Positions 41,639 to 50,570 of a stretch of DNA of 64,000 nt are shown piece by piece; position 1 is the stretch's first letter, and every line of letters begins with the position of its first letter. The notes under the pieces are model-generated. The model saw nothing but the letters and a program-made list of their open reading frames with translations, made no database searches and was not told the origin of the DNA. Both the position numbers and the translations under genes were made by a program. The stretch is from Larkinella rosea (GTDB taxonomy: Bacteria; Bacteroidota; Bacteroidia; Cytophagales; Spirosomataceae), in the NCBI RefSeq assembly GCF_003858635.1, contig NZ_RQJO01000008.1, positions 558,001 through 622,000 of the forward strand, given 5' to 3'.

Positions 41639-44600
41639 TTATCGTTTGATAATCGCTTCGTCAACGTTCATAATCGTGCTGGTAACCACCGTCCAGGCCG
41701 CTAGTTCGGAGGCTGGAATGGCTTTATCAACCGGAAATTCACCCACACTCAGCAGTTCAGTAGCCCGCTTGGGATTGTTTTTGAAATCCGCCAGTTCCTC
41801 CGCATACAGTTGCTTCATCAACGTCACCTCCGCCGGACGAACCGGGCGACTGGTGACGGATTTAAAGACGTAACCGATCAGGGCGTCATCCTTGAGCCCC
41901 ATGCCCAAAGCCCGCTGCCCCAACACCCGGGCGGCTTCCACAAACTGCGGATCGTTCAGCGTCACCAAAGCCTGCAAGGGTGTCGATGTTTTCTGTCGTT
42001 TGACGATGCAGGTGTGCCGTTCGGATGCATCGAAATTGAGCATCATCGGCGGGGGCGACGACCGTTTCCAGATCGTATACAAACTCCGGCGGTACAGACT
42101 ATCACCGTGGCTTTGTTCGTAATTGATGGCATTCCGGGTGGCCAACGCTTCCCAAATACCGGATGGCTGGTAAGGCAGCACACTCGAACCGCCAATTTTC
42201 TGCGACAGTAAACCGCTGGCTGCCAGAACATTGTCGCGAACCTGCTCGGCCGACATCCGGTAGCTGGGCCCGCGCGAAAGCAGAGAGTTATCCAGATCGG
42301 CTTCCAGTTTTTTAGCATCGGCTACGGAAGACTGACGATAGGTTGCCGACATCACAATCATTTTTTGCAAGGCTTTGGCATTCCAGATTCCGGATCGTTC
42401 GGTGCCATCCCGGAAACGAACGGCAAGATAATCCAGCAGTTCCGGATGGGAAGGAAGATTCCCCTGATTCCCGAAATCGTCGCTGGTTTTCACCAATCCC
42501 TGACCGAAATACTGCTGCCAAAACCGGTTGACCATCACCCGGCTGAACAGCGAATTGTCAGGATTGAGCAGCCACATCGCCAGTCCCAGGCGGTTTTTCG
42601 GGTATTCTTCCGGGAATGGCATCAACTGGCCGGGCGTTGCGGGCGTCACTTCCTCGCCGTGTGCATCGTAAGCGCCCCGTTTCAGCAGGTATGTTTTCCG
42701 GGGATATTTTCGCTCTTTCATCACCATCACCTGATCGGAATTGTTGTAGAGCATCAATTCCTCCGCCCGGTCGGCCTGAAATTCTTCAAAGGCTTTCCGA
42801 TACGTCGAATCCTGAGCGATAACGTAATACGAGTACAAACCGGCCCGTTGCGCTGCCGTCCGTTTGGCCGAAGGCGTAGACAGGGCCGCCGTCAACGCAT
42901 CCGCTTGGCCCGCCAGAACGGGAATTTCGAGCGGAGTCAGGCTGCGGTTATAAATCCGCAGTTCGTCAATCGCGTAATCCTTGATGTAGTGATCGTGTAT
43001 CCGGCCAATCAGGAACGGCGAACCAGACCAGTTCTTGCCATTTTTACCCCGATCGATGCTGTGAACGAGGTGGTCGGTAACAATTTCAAGCTTAGTCGGT
43101 TGGCCATTTAAATACAGCTTGATACCAGCCGCCCGACCCGATCCGTCGTAGGTCATCGTCAGATGAAACCATTGTTTATAGCGGATTTTGGCGACGGTTT
43201 CCACGTCGAGGCTATTGTCTGGCCAGACGTGATTCATCGTGATTTTAAAACGACCGTCTTCCAGCAAACCAATCTCATACCCCCGGTTTCCGTCAAAAGG
43301 TCCGTTCGATTTGCCCATCAGCATGCCTTCCAGACCCGGTTTGGCCACATTGAACCACGCACTGACCGTAAACGGCTGGTTCTGTTCATAAAAACCGACT
43401 TTCCGGGGCAGTTCGATGTTGCTGTCGCCTTTCAGGTACCGTGCCATGCCGACTTTGCCCTTGATCTGGTACGGGAAACTTTCAGGATCTCCGGCCAGAC
43501 GCGCGGGCAGCGTGTCGTTCACCTGATTCCAGAAGGCATTGCGGGGGTCCTTTTCGAGTTCTTCGCGGGTTTTCGGAACCGCCGGTTTTTTCACTTCGGG
43601 CAAGCCCAGCTTCTTCCGTCGTTCTTCCTCTTTCTTCTTGAGTTCGTCTTCTTTTTTCCGTTCGGCATCTTTCAATTTCTTTTCCTCCGAATTTTCGTAG
43701 GCTTTAAAATCCCGCCGATCGGCTTCATCGAAGGTGTAATGCGCTACCAGACCCACATTGATCGAAGACGCCGGATTTCGTTCGGCCTGACTCAGCCACG
43801 GCCCGAATGCTCGTTGATATTCCGGGCGGTTCGGGTTTAAGCGTTGCTGTACCGGTTTGATTTTCTGATGAATAAATTTCAGTTTGGCCGCTACATCTAA
43901 CGACGTGAGCGTAATTGTCGGGGCGGGTTCGCCGTTGTACGGGATTTGACCACGCTCGTTGTTGTTGTTGAAAAACGCAAACAGCGAATAGTAATCTTTC
44001 TGGCTGATCGGGTCGTATTTGTGGTCGTGGCAGCGGGCGCACTCCACGGTCAGGCCCAGCATTGCTTTCCCAAACGTATTGACGCGGTCGGCAACGTATT
44101 CGACCCGGTATTCTTCATCGACAATCCCGCCTTCCTGACTCTGCTGGTGATTTCGGTTGAATGCCGTCGCCAGCAGCATGTTTTGGGTCGGATTAGGAAG
44201 CATATCGCCCGCCAGTTGCCAGCTAATGAACTTATCGAACCGCAGGTTTTTGTTAAACGCCGTGATGACCCAATTGCGGTACGGCCACATCGTGCGCAAA
44301 CCGTCGTCCTGATACCCGTGCGTATCGGCATACCGGGCCGCATCGAGCCACTCGACGGCTTGCCGCTCGCCATAATGCGGACTGCTGAATAACCGGTTGA
44401 CTACTTTCTCGTACGCATTCGGACTGGTGTCGGCCAGAAAAGCATCCACTTCAGCCACTGTCGGCGGCAAACCAGTCAAGTCCAGCGTAACCCGACGCAA
44501 CAAAGTAGCTTTATCGGCTTCCGGATTAGGTGTCAGACCTTTGTCTTCAAGTTTTTTGAGAACAAAATTGTCGATCTCGTTTTTGACCCACTTCTCGTTC

Positions 44601-45100
44601 TTAACCTTCGGAACGTCTGCCAACTGGGGTGTAATCAGCGACCAGTGCGGTTTGTATTCAGCGCCCTGCTCAATCCAGCGAACCAGCAGTGCTTTTTCTT
44701 CCGTCGTCAGAATCAGATTGGATTCCGGCGTGGGCATCCGGTATTCCGGATCGTCGGAAATGATGCGGTGATAGGCTTCACTTTTCGCCAGATTGCCGGG
44801 GACGATAGCGGTTTTCCCACTTTTCGATAAGGCTTCGTAGGCACTTTCGGCAATATCGAGCCGTAAACCGGCTTTTTGCTTGGCTTTATCCGGGCCGTGG
44901 CAGGCAAAACAGCGATCCGACAAGATCGGTTTGATATGCAGGTTGTAATCGACTTTTTCGGGTAATTTGCTTTCTAAAGCGACCAATTCTGCCGGTTTTT
45001 CAACGCTATTGCCACAGGAACTCCAGACGGTCACCGAAAACAGGGCGATGGCCGAGCTGAAAAGCAGCGATTGGAATCGTATGTCGGATAAATGACACAT
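41639..45100 (-). CDS. PSD1/planctomycete cytochrome-c domain lipoprotein with LamG (first module)
   Basis: 1153 residues. Lipoprotein-type signal ending near C29 (WSSC). Heme-binding CFACH (64-68) in the PSCyt1 domain, then a DUF1549 region (about 155-370), a LamG/concanavalin-like region (about 455-735) and a DUF1553 region (about 820-1090). The LamG region carries an insert of about 85 residues (about 460-545) rich in K and E (EEKKLKDAERKKEDELKKKE) that the paralog lacks. The function is unknown; such proteins are tied to oxidative handling of polysaccharides in marine and soil bacteria. Upstream of its DUF1501 partner. Confidence 0.9.
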   Translation of the reverse strand: MCHLSDIRFQSLLFSSAIALFSVTVWSSCGNSVEKPAELVALESKLPEKVDYNLHIKPILSDRCFACHGPDKAKQKAGLRLDIAESAYEALSKSGKTAIVPGNLAKSEAYHRIISDDPEYRMPTPESNLILTTEEKALLVRWIEQGAEYKPHWSLITPQLADVPKVKNEKWVKNEIDNFVLKKLEDKGLTPNPEADKATLLRRVTLDLTGLPPTVAEVDAFLADTSPNAYEKVVNRLFSSPHYGERQAVEWLDAARYADTHGYQDDGLRTMWPYRNWVITAFNKNLRFDKFISWQLAGDMLPNPTQNMLLATAFNRNHQQSQEGGIVDEEYRVEYVADRVNTFGKAMLGLTVECARCHDHKYDPISQKDYYSLFAFFNNNNERGQIPYNGEPAPTITLTSLDVAAKLKFIHQKIKPVQQRLNPNRPEYQRAFGPWLSQAERNPASSINVGLVAHYTFDEADRRDFKAYENSEEKKLKDAERKKEDELKKKEEERRKKLGLPEVKKPAVPKTREELEKDPRNAFWNQVNDTLPARLAGDPESFPYQIKGKVGMARYLKGDSNIELPRKVGFYEQNQPFTVSAWFNVAKPGLEGMLMGKSNGPFDGNRGYEIGLLEDGRFKITMNHVWPDNSLDVETVAKIRYKQWFHLTMTYDGSGRAAGIKLYLNGQPTKLEIVTDHLVHSIDRGKNGKNWSGSPFLIGRIHDHYIKDYAIDELRIYNRSLTPLEIPVLAGQADALTAALSTPSAKRTAAQRAGLYSYYVIAQDSTYRKAFEEFQADRAEELMLYNNSDQVMVMKERKYPRKTYLLKRGAYDAHGEEVTPATPGQLMPFPEEYPKNRLGLAMWLLNPDNSLFSRVMVNRFWQQYFGQGLVKTSDDFGNQGNLPSHPELLDYLAVRFRDGTERSGIWNAKALQKMIVMSATYRQSSVADAKKLEADLDNSLLSRGPSYRMSAEQVRDNVLAASGLLSQKIGGSSVLPYQPSGIWEALATRNAINYEQSHGDSLYRRSLYTIWKRSSPPPMMLNFDASERHTCIVKRQKTSTPLQALVTLNDPQFVEAARVLGQRALGMGLKDDALIGYVFKSVTSRPVRPAEVTLMKQLYAEELADFKNNPKRATELLSVGEFPVDKAIPASELAAWTVVTSTIMNVDEAIIKR

Positions 45101-45139
45101 ACGAATGGGAATGTTTAAGAAAAAAGTACAACGAATCTA

Positions 45140-45147
45140 CAAAATTA
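45140..45147 (-). promoter_or_regulatory. -7 box upstream of the first PSD1 gene
   Basis: TAATTTTG on the minus strand is an exact TAnnTTTG match, about 39 bases before the start codon, inside a 114-base AT-rich gap. A TTTG at normal -33 distance is not clear. It suggests that PSD1/DUF1501 can be transcribed apart from the genes upstream. Confidence 0.5.
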
Positions 45148-45214
45148 TAGTAAATATTTGAGAAATAAATCAATTTGGATGCCAAAAAGTATACTATTTT
45201 GACATCTTCACGGA

Positions 45215-46738
45215 TTACTTCGCTTTCGGTTTTTCCGTGGCTGCCGAATCCGCCTTGGTAAAGGCAGCAATCGAACTTTCGCCTAATCCCATATTAATTT
45301 CCAGATTCGGTAAGGCTTTTTTCAACTCGGCAACGCCCGCTTCGGTCACTTTCGTTTGCCAGAGGTAGACGGTTTTCAGGTTTTTGATCCCCGCCAGTTC
45401 CTTCAATCCGGCGTCGGTGACTTCCGTGCCGTAGAGGTTCAGGTACTCAAGATACGGCAGATTTTTCAGATTTTTCAGCCCGGCGTCCGTCACTTTGGTT
45501 TGTTCCAGATGCAGTTTTTGCAGGTTCTTCAACTGGGCTACCTGCGCCAGCGTCGCGTCGGAAACTTCCGTATCGCCGAGTTTTAACCAAACAATCTGCT
45601 GACTTAATTTGGGCAGCGAAACCGCCTGGCCGTCGTTGAAAGCCCGCGCATTGACTGCACTGACTTCCAGTTGATTCTGCTCTTTCGATAACGGCAACAC
45701 CAGCAAACCGGCTTTTTTCAGTTCATCGATGGCTTTTGGATCGGCCGCCGGAAGTTTCATGGTCAAAACCGGTGATTCCGGTGCGGGACCGGTTGCCACC
45801 TGCCCACCGCCAACGGCAGCACCCGTTCCGAGCGAAGCCAATGCCGGTTTGACGTCTTCCGGTACTTTCAGTTCGGCCACTTTTTTGTCGAACGGCGCAC
45901 CCTGATTGATCCACCAGGTTAGTAACGCAACCTGATTTTCAGTTAGTTGTGTTTTGCCTTTGGGCGGCATGTGGTGATCATCTTCTTCAGGCAGCAAACA
46001 GACCTTGATCATTTTGCTCTCAGCACCTTTTCCGGCCACGAGGATCGGGCCGTCTTCGCTGCCTTTTTTGATCATTTCGGGCGAATCAAGCCGCAAATCG
46101 GCTTTCGATTTTTCCGGATTGTGGCACTGAATACAGCGACTTTTCAGAATCGGATGCACGATTTGTTGATACACCATCGCCTGATTGACGTCCTCGATCG
46201 GTTTCATGGCTTCTTCCTTGTCCTCGCGGGGCGGAATGCCCGCCATCGACCGCAGTGGCTCCGGCGTATACTGAGTTAGAAAATCGGAACCGTGCGTGAG
46301 CGAGCCACCTTTGTGACCAGCCGCCAGCAACAGTAACACGCCGATCCCCAGCGCCGGGAAGTAGAGCAGCGGGCCGAACCGAATCCGGGGGCCAATCCGC
46401 TCGTGTTTGATGGCCCAGGCGATCCAGGCAAAAACCGCTACGCCGATGCCTTCCCACATGTGGTCGCTCAGGGTTTCTTCGTCGTACCCCCCGCCGAGCG
46501 AGAGCAAATACCCGAAAATACAGGCCATCGTGGCGCTCACGGCCGACCAGAACAGAATCAGGGTAATGGTATGCGAACTGACGGTTTGCCGGCGCGTGAC
46601 CCGGTCGAGTTCCAGCAACCCGGCAATCAGCAGAAAACCGATCGGCAAGTGGACAATCAAGGGGTGAAAGCGACCGAAAAACATCGCCCATTCGGAAGGT
46701 TGCGGAGAGGTAGCTTGTAGGAGAATGAAACTATTCAT
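45215..46738 (-). CDS. DUF2231-like membrane protein fused to cytochrome c and LRR domains
   Basis: 507 residues from ATG 46738, 4 bases after the upstream gene's stop; an ATG at 46771 would overlap that gene. N-terminal membrane domain with four to five helices, starting FFGRFHPLIVHLPIGFLLIA (DUF2231-like). Then a PSCyt1-type domain with CIQCH (about 205-209) and HHMPPKGKTQLTENQVALL. The C-terminus has leucine-rich repeats (LKNLQKLHLEQTKVTDAGLK, YLEYLNLYGTEVTDAGLK). It looks like a membrane electron-transfer scaffold for the neighbouring PSD1 cytochrome protein. An unusual combination of known parts. Confidence 0.87.
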   Translation of the reverse strand: MNSFILLQATSPQPSEWAMFFGRFHPLIVHLPIGFLLIAGLLELDRVTRRQTVSSHTITLILFWSAVSATMACIFGYLLSLGGGYDEETLSDHMWEGIGVAVFAWIAWAIKHERIGPRIRFGPLLYFPALGIGVLLLLAAGHKGGSLTHGSDFLTQYTPEPLRSMAGIPPREDKEEAMKPIEDVNQAMVYQQIVHPILKSRCIQCHNPEKSKADLRLDSPEMIKKGSEDGPILVAGKGAESKMIKVCLLPEEDDHHMPPKGKTQLTENQVALLTWWINQGAPFDKKVAELKVPEDVKPALASLGTGAAVGGGQVATGPAPESPVLTMKLPAADPKAIDELKKAGLLVLPLSKEQNQLEVSAVNARAFNDGQAVSLPKLSQQIVWLKLGDTEVSDATLAQVAQLKNLQKLHLEQTKVTDAGLKNLKNLPYLEYLNLYGTEVTDAGLKELAGIKNLKTVYLWQTKVTEAGVAELKKALPNLEINMGLGESSIAAFTKADSAATEKPKAK

Positions 46739-46742
46739 TGAA

Positions 46743-47147
46743 TCAATTGGGTTCAGGTAAATTTTGTTCAAAGTAGAGGGTCACTTCTGTCAGGAATACT
46801 CTTGCGCGCTTCACTAAATCGCGGGCATCGTCTTCGGAAATTTCAACCTCTAAATCATAATCTGCTTTTTGACGGAGGATGTAGGCATTGGATACTAATT
46901 GGGCCGCTTCTTTATTAAATAATCCGCTTTTGACGAACAATTCGTTGAATTTAGTAATCGTCCCTTTATGGGTTTTTGCATATTCATTCTCCGATAGTAA
47001 AAGCGCAGTCATGGCATAATAAACCGTATACTAGGCTCGATTCACTGCTGCCAGCGTGTGCTCTTCAGCTAAAATGGCTTCAGTATCATCCATAGTCGCT
47101 TTAGCTCGTTCAAATGCTTTCAATGCAATGGATGATGCCTTCTTCAT
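46743..47147 (-). pseudogene. HEPN-domain toxin gene with in-frame amber stop
   Basis: ATG 47147 overlaps the MNT stop by four bases. It reads 38 residues to TAG at 47031-47033 (codon 39), and the same frame goes on to 46743, giving 134 residues, the normal size of HEPN proteins. The stop sits where the family has the first Tyr of the RAYYA-type motif: residues before are TLAAVNRA, residues after YTVYYAMTALLLSENEYAKT, then KADYDLEVEISEDDARDLVK. A single base change from a Tyr codon would explain it. A 89-residue product from the internal Met 47012 would lack the first helices. The catalytic His of HEPN ribonucleases also appears replaced by Tyr. Confidence 0.85.
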
Positions 47148-47470
47148 ACAAGAATTCCGTCTCGTTTTATTTCCTGAAAAATAGGTATTTGGGATTTCTG
47201 ATACCTTATTTCCGTGTCTGGTAAGACAGAAAGCAAAATATTATAGGTGAGATTGATGTCAGTAATAAGGGATGACATCCGTCTCATTTCCTGATAGAAA
47301 GAGATCGTTTCGTCCTTTAACAATATTAAAAGGTCGATATCCGAATCGTCGTGAGAATCTCCCCGTGCGTGCGAACCGAACAAAATCATTTGAGCCAGCC
47401 GGTCACCGTACAAATTCCTGAGTTCTGTCTTTAATTCGTGCAAAATCGGTTCAATGTCTAAAGCTATCAT
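47144..47470 (-). CDS. MNT-type nucleotidyltransferase antitoxin (type VII)
   Basis: 108 residues. The minimal nucleotidyltransferase motif GSHARGDSHDDSDIDLL (32-48) shows G-S, then the S-D-x-D metal pair (S43, D44, D46). MntA-type antitoxins inactivate HEPN toxins by AMP transfer onto a Tyr. It is followed, with a 4-base overlap, by the HEPN gene. It also overlaps the upstream glycosidase-like gene by 4 bases (ATGA at 47467-47470), so it is embedded in that operon. Confidence 0.9.
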   Translation of the reverse strand: MIALDIEPILHELKTELRNLYGDRLAQMILFGSHARGDSHDDSDIDLLILLKDETISFYQEMRRMSSLITDINLTYNILLSVLPDTEIRYQKSQIPIFQEIKRDGILV

Positions 47471-49461
47471 TCGATTACCGCAACTAAGTGGATATCTAAT
47501 TTCGGGATAATAAATGAAACTTCGTCATTTTTATAATGAAACGAAACTGGCTGATTGCCGGGCTGTAACGTCACTTGCTTCGGTTTTTGCAACCGCCGAA
47601 CGCTTACCGTCAGCGGCCCTATCGGCACAATATCGTCGGAGGTATGAACCGCTTTATTGGCGTGTGAACCCGTCATATTGATGACATTAACCAGCAGCTT
47701 TTTATCTTTTTGATTGACGGCCAGTTGGACTTTTTTAGATCCATGCACTTGGACCGCCGGTTTTGGTAAAACCTCTTGCACCACGGCAGCCAGAAAATCC
47801 CGGCATTGAACGGTTTGACGCTGTTGATTCTGTGAACCAATGTTTAAGTAAATGGCGGCAATTTTACCTTTTCCCAGAGCCGACACCGAAGCCGCCGGAC
47901 CAAAATAATCCCGCATATCACTGCTTTTGTACATTCCGCCAACGGTTTTCGTACCGGCCAAAGGCGTAAAAATCCGATTCAATGCCGCAGTTCCGGTAAT
48001 GTGATTGGGTAAACCGAAAAACGCATTTTTGATGGTATCCGCCAGCGTTACGCCCAAAACCTCCCGAAAATTCAAAACCGCATCGCTGCCAATCACCAGC
48101 AGGTTCCCGCCGTTGCGGGCATACTGGATTAATTCGTCCCGAAAAACCGGGTCCAGCGCCGACCATTCCGGAATGACGATGAGCGGGTATTGCTGCATCT
48201 TCCCGCGCAGGTGGTGCTCCATCAGGATTTCGGTCGGTAACTGATTGTATAACAACAGGTCCAGTATACCACGCATGGCGTTGTGTTCGCCGTTCCAGGG
48301 TCGGTAAATGTTGGACGAAATGTGTTTGTAGCCAGTCGTGGAATACAGCAAAGCCACCTGCGGAACGGCTTCGGTTTTATAACAATAAGCCTGTCGTTCG
48401 CGGCAAAACCGGGCCAATTCTTCCATCACCGGCATTTCCCAGAGTTTGATACTGGCGTCGCGGTTCTGCGTAAAATACGCCTGAAAACCGCCCCCCATGG
48501 CCAACACCTGCGCGGCTTCCTGACACAGTTGCCGGGCCGGTTTGGGCGCATGAATGCCATCGTAATTCGACGCAAAACTCCAGGCCATCAAATCCCAGGG
48601 TTTTCCCTGTGGCGCGATGCAACGGGCTTCAAATGCTGCACTGTTGGCGGCATTCGTTGAACTCAGGTCGCCCGAAATAAAATCGACGTTGGTGTTAACC
48701 GGCTCGGGCATGAACGACGAATAGGCCCAGTTGCTGGCAATCTGAAACGACGGTTTATACTTGTGAACCTCATCGACATAATGCCCGACGTACTTCAGAA
48801 AGGCCTTCCGGTTAAACTCCACAAAATCATCGAAATGCGGCTCTCCTTTCTTTTTCGGCACGTCCTGAATCCCGGTTGCCTGCCGGAAAGCGGCCAGTGC
48901 CGTTGGGCCATAGTCCAGTTCGGTACCCCAGCATTCGCCATCGGTCCAGACACCATCGACGCCGTAATCGGCAATTTCTTTCAATTGCGGAATCAGCAGG
49001 CTATCGGCATAGGCCCCAAAAACCGACGTTTTCTCGGTATCCAGTTTGCCATCCGGCCGGTGCCTGGCCCAGCCGGGATGATGCAAAACGGCTTCGTTGT
49101 CCCAAACTCCCGAATGATGCACATACAGCGCCACGCCGTGCCGGTTGGTTACGTCGCGAAACCGCTTCAGCGGATCAAAGGTGAACTGACTGAACGCATA
49201 ACCCACTTTGGTCGGATAACTCGTCACGCCCACGTGCCCCTTGGTGTCGACCTGAATGAAATCCGGTTTGACGCGGTTCAGCAAGGTGTCGATCATGCCT
49301 TCTGTCAACGTCTGACCAATGGTCAAATCGCTCCGGGTGGCGTGAAAATCGAAGTGCAGGCCGAAAAATCGATCGGCCCGACGCAACGGTTTTTGGGGAG
49401 GCTGGGCAATCGCGACGCTATTTATCAGCACCAGGGCCGTAAATAACCAACGTTGCTTCAT
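47467..49461 (-). CDS. Glycoside-hydrolase-like exported protein
   Basis: 664 residues, signal peptide 1-19 (cleavage after VAIA). TIM-barrel-like first part with RFFGLHFDFHATRSD, VGVTSYPTKVGYAFSQF, GVALYVHHSGVWDNEAV and IADYGVDGVWTDGECWGTEL, reminiscent of alpha-L-fucosidase/hypothetical-glycosidase families. An acidic nucleophile near the DG-WTDGE block is likely. The middle part (LLYSTTGYKH to IVIPEWSALDP) looks like the beta-galactosidase trimerisation-like fold; the end is beta-rich. Exact family and substrate uncertain. Start overlaps the beta-propeller gene's stop (TAATG). Confidence 0.75.
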   Translation of the reverse strand: MKQRWLFTALVLINSVAIAQPPQKPLRRADRFFGLHFDFHATRSDLTIGQTLTEGMIDTLLNRVKPDFIQVDTKGHVGVTSYPTKVGYAFSQFTFDPLKRFRDVTNRHGVALYVHHSGVWDNEAVLHHPGWARHRPDGKLDTEKTSVFGAYADSLLIPQLKEIADYGVDGVWTDGECWGTELDYGPTALAAFRQATGIQDVPKKKGEPHFDDFVEFNRKAFLKYVGHYVDEVHKYKPSFQIASNWAYSSFMPEPVNTNVDFISGDLSSTNAANSAAFEARCIAPQGKPWDLMAWSFASNYDGIHAPKPARQLCQEAAQVLAMGGGFQAYFTQNRDASIKLWEMPVMEELARFCRERQAYCYKTEAVPQVALLYSTTGYKHISSNIYRPWNGEHNAMRGILDLLLYNQLPTEILMEHHLRGKMQQYPLIVIPEWSALDPVFRDELIQYARNGGNLLVIGSDAVLNFREVLGVTLADTIKNAFFGLPNHITGTAALNRIFTPLAGTKTVGGMYKSSDMRDYFGPAASVSALGKGKIAAIYLNIGSQNQQRQTVQCRDFLAAVVQEVLPKPAVQVHGSKKVQLAVNQKDKKLLVNVINMTGSHANKAVHTSDDIVPIGPLTVSVRRLQKPKQVTLQPGNQPVSFHYKNDEVSFIIPKLDIHLVAVIE

Positions 49462-50570
49462 TAACTAACGCGTTGAAGCTTAACCGGATAGGTTTTTTGG
49501 GAAGCCCACTGCGGTACATAAACGTTCTCGTCGCTGTCGACCAGTACATCGTGCGGATGCATGAAGGTATTCGCGGTCATGTCCTTGCGCTGTTCTTCGA
49601 GTTTGCCGTCTTTGTAAACCGGTGCCGAACCGCCCGGCGTCGAAACCACTTTATCGTTTTTGTCCAGAATCTGAATGTAACCCGAGTTGGGGTAGGCGTC
49701 GGACGTGCTGCGGAAAACCGCCCCGTAAATCATGTCGCCGTGCAAAACCGGGCGGCAGATGTAGGAACCGGGCAACGCAATGGTCGAAAGGTATTTGCCG
49801 TCTAACGTAAACCGTTTCAGGCAATTATGCCGCCGGTCGGTAATCAGCAAGGTTGGATTTGCTTTGTTCCGGGTGTCGACCAGAATGCCGTGGCAGCAAT
49901 CGAACTGGCCATTTTCCTGACCTTTTCCGCCCCAGTGCCGGATGTATTTGCCTTTGGCGTCGTACTGCGTGATGTAGTTCAGCCCATAGCCGTCGGCCAC
50001 GTAAATATCGCCGTTGACGGGGTTGATGGTGGTTTCGGTGGGTGTAAACTGCGTCGGGTAATCGTATTTGCCGGTTTCTTTCGGATAATCGATTTTCAGC
50101 AGTTCTTTGCCTTTCAAATCGGTTTTGATGACCTGATGACGGTTATTGTCGCAGATAAACAGAAATTGCTCTCCCCCTTCGTTCGACAGTGTCAGGCCGT
50201 GGGCGCCGGGGTAGGTGGTGCCCCAGGTTTCGAGCAGTTTGCCCGATTTATCGTAGATGATGACGTTGTTTTTGGTTTCGTTGGTCAGCAGAATCAACCG
50301 GCCTTTGGCATCTTCCACCATTTCGTGGCAATCGTTGACCGGATTTTTGCCCGCATCCAGCACGCCCCAGTTCGGTACAACTTTGTAGCGGTGCGAACCG
50401 TGGCCAATCACCTGATCAGCGGCTTTGGGTTGGGCACCGAAATTAATATTGGGAATTGTTAATCCGACAGCGGTTGCGGCTGTAGCCTGGGTAAGAAATG
50501 TGCGTCGGTTTACTGATTGAGAAGCCATACGATTAATTACAAAAGGTTTAAGGGAATTAGATGATAGCAT
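49461..50570 (-). CDS. NHL/six-bladed beta-propeller protein, Tat-exported
   Basis: 369 residues from ATG 50570, which overlaps the upstream stop as TAATG; a second ATG at 50528 (355 residues) gives a more usual signal length. Tat motif NRRTFLTQATAATAVG. The rest is beta-propeller repeats of the NHL type: GAHGLTLSNEGGEQFLFICD, GDIYVADGYGLNYITQYDAK, PTLLITDRRHNCLKRFTLDG and HPHDVLVDSDENVYVPQWA. Such proteins bind ligands or act as peptidyl-amidating-lyase-like folds. The substrate is unknown. Confidence 0.87.
   Translation of the reverse strand: MLSSNSLKPFVINRMASQSVNRRTFLTQATAATAVGLTIPNINFGAQPKAADQVIGHGSHRYKVVPNWGVLDAGKNPVNDCHEMVEDAKGRLILLTNETKNNVIIYDKSGKLLETWGTTYPGAHGLTLSNEGGEQFLFICDNNRHQVIKTDLKGKELLKIDYPKETGKYDYPTQFTPTETTINPVNGDIYVADGYGLNYITQYDAKGKYIRHWGGKGQENGQFDCCHGILVDTRNKANPTLLITDRRHNCLKRFTLDGKYLSTIALPGSYICRPVLHGDMIYGAVFRSTSDAYPNSGYIQILDKNDKVVSTPGGSAPVYKDGKLEEQRKDMTANTFMHPHDVLVDSDENVYVPQWASQKTYPVKLQRVS

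Noticed and set aside
47013-47147. 38-residue frame before the amber stop as a separate small gene
   Set aside because: It is the in-frame N-terminal part of the HEPN domain; treating it as an independent gene would ignore the continuous similarity across the stop.
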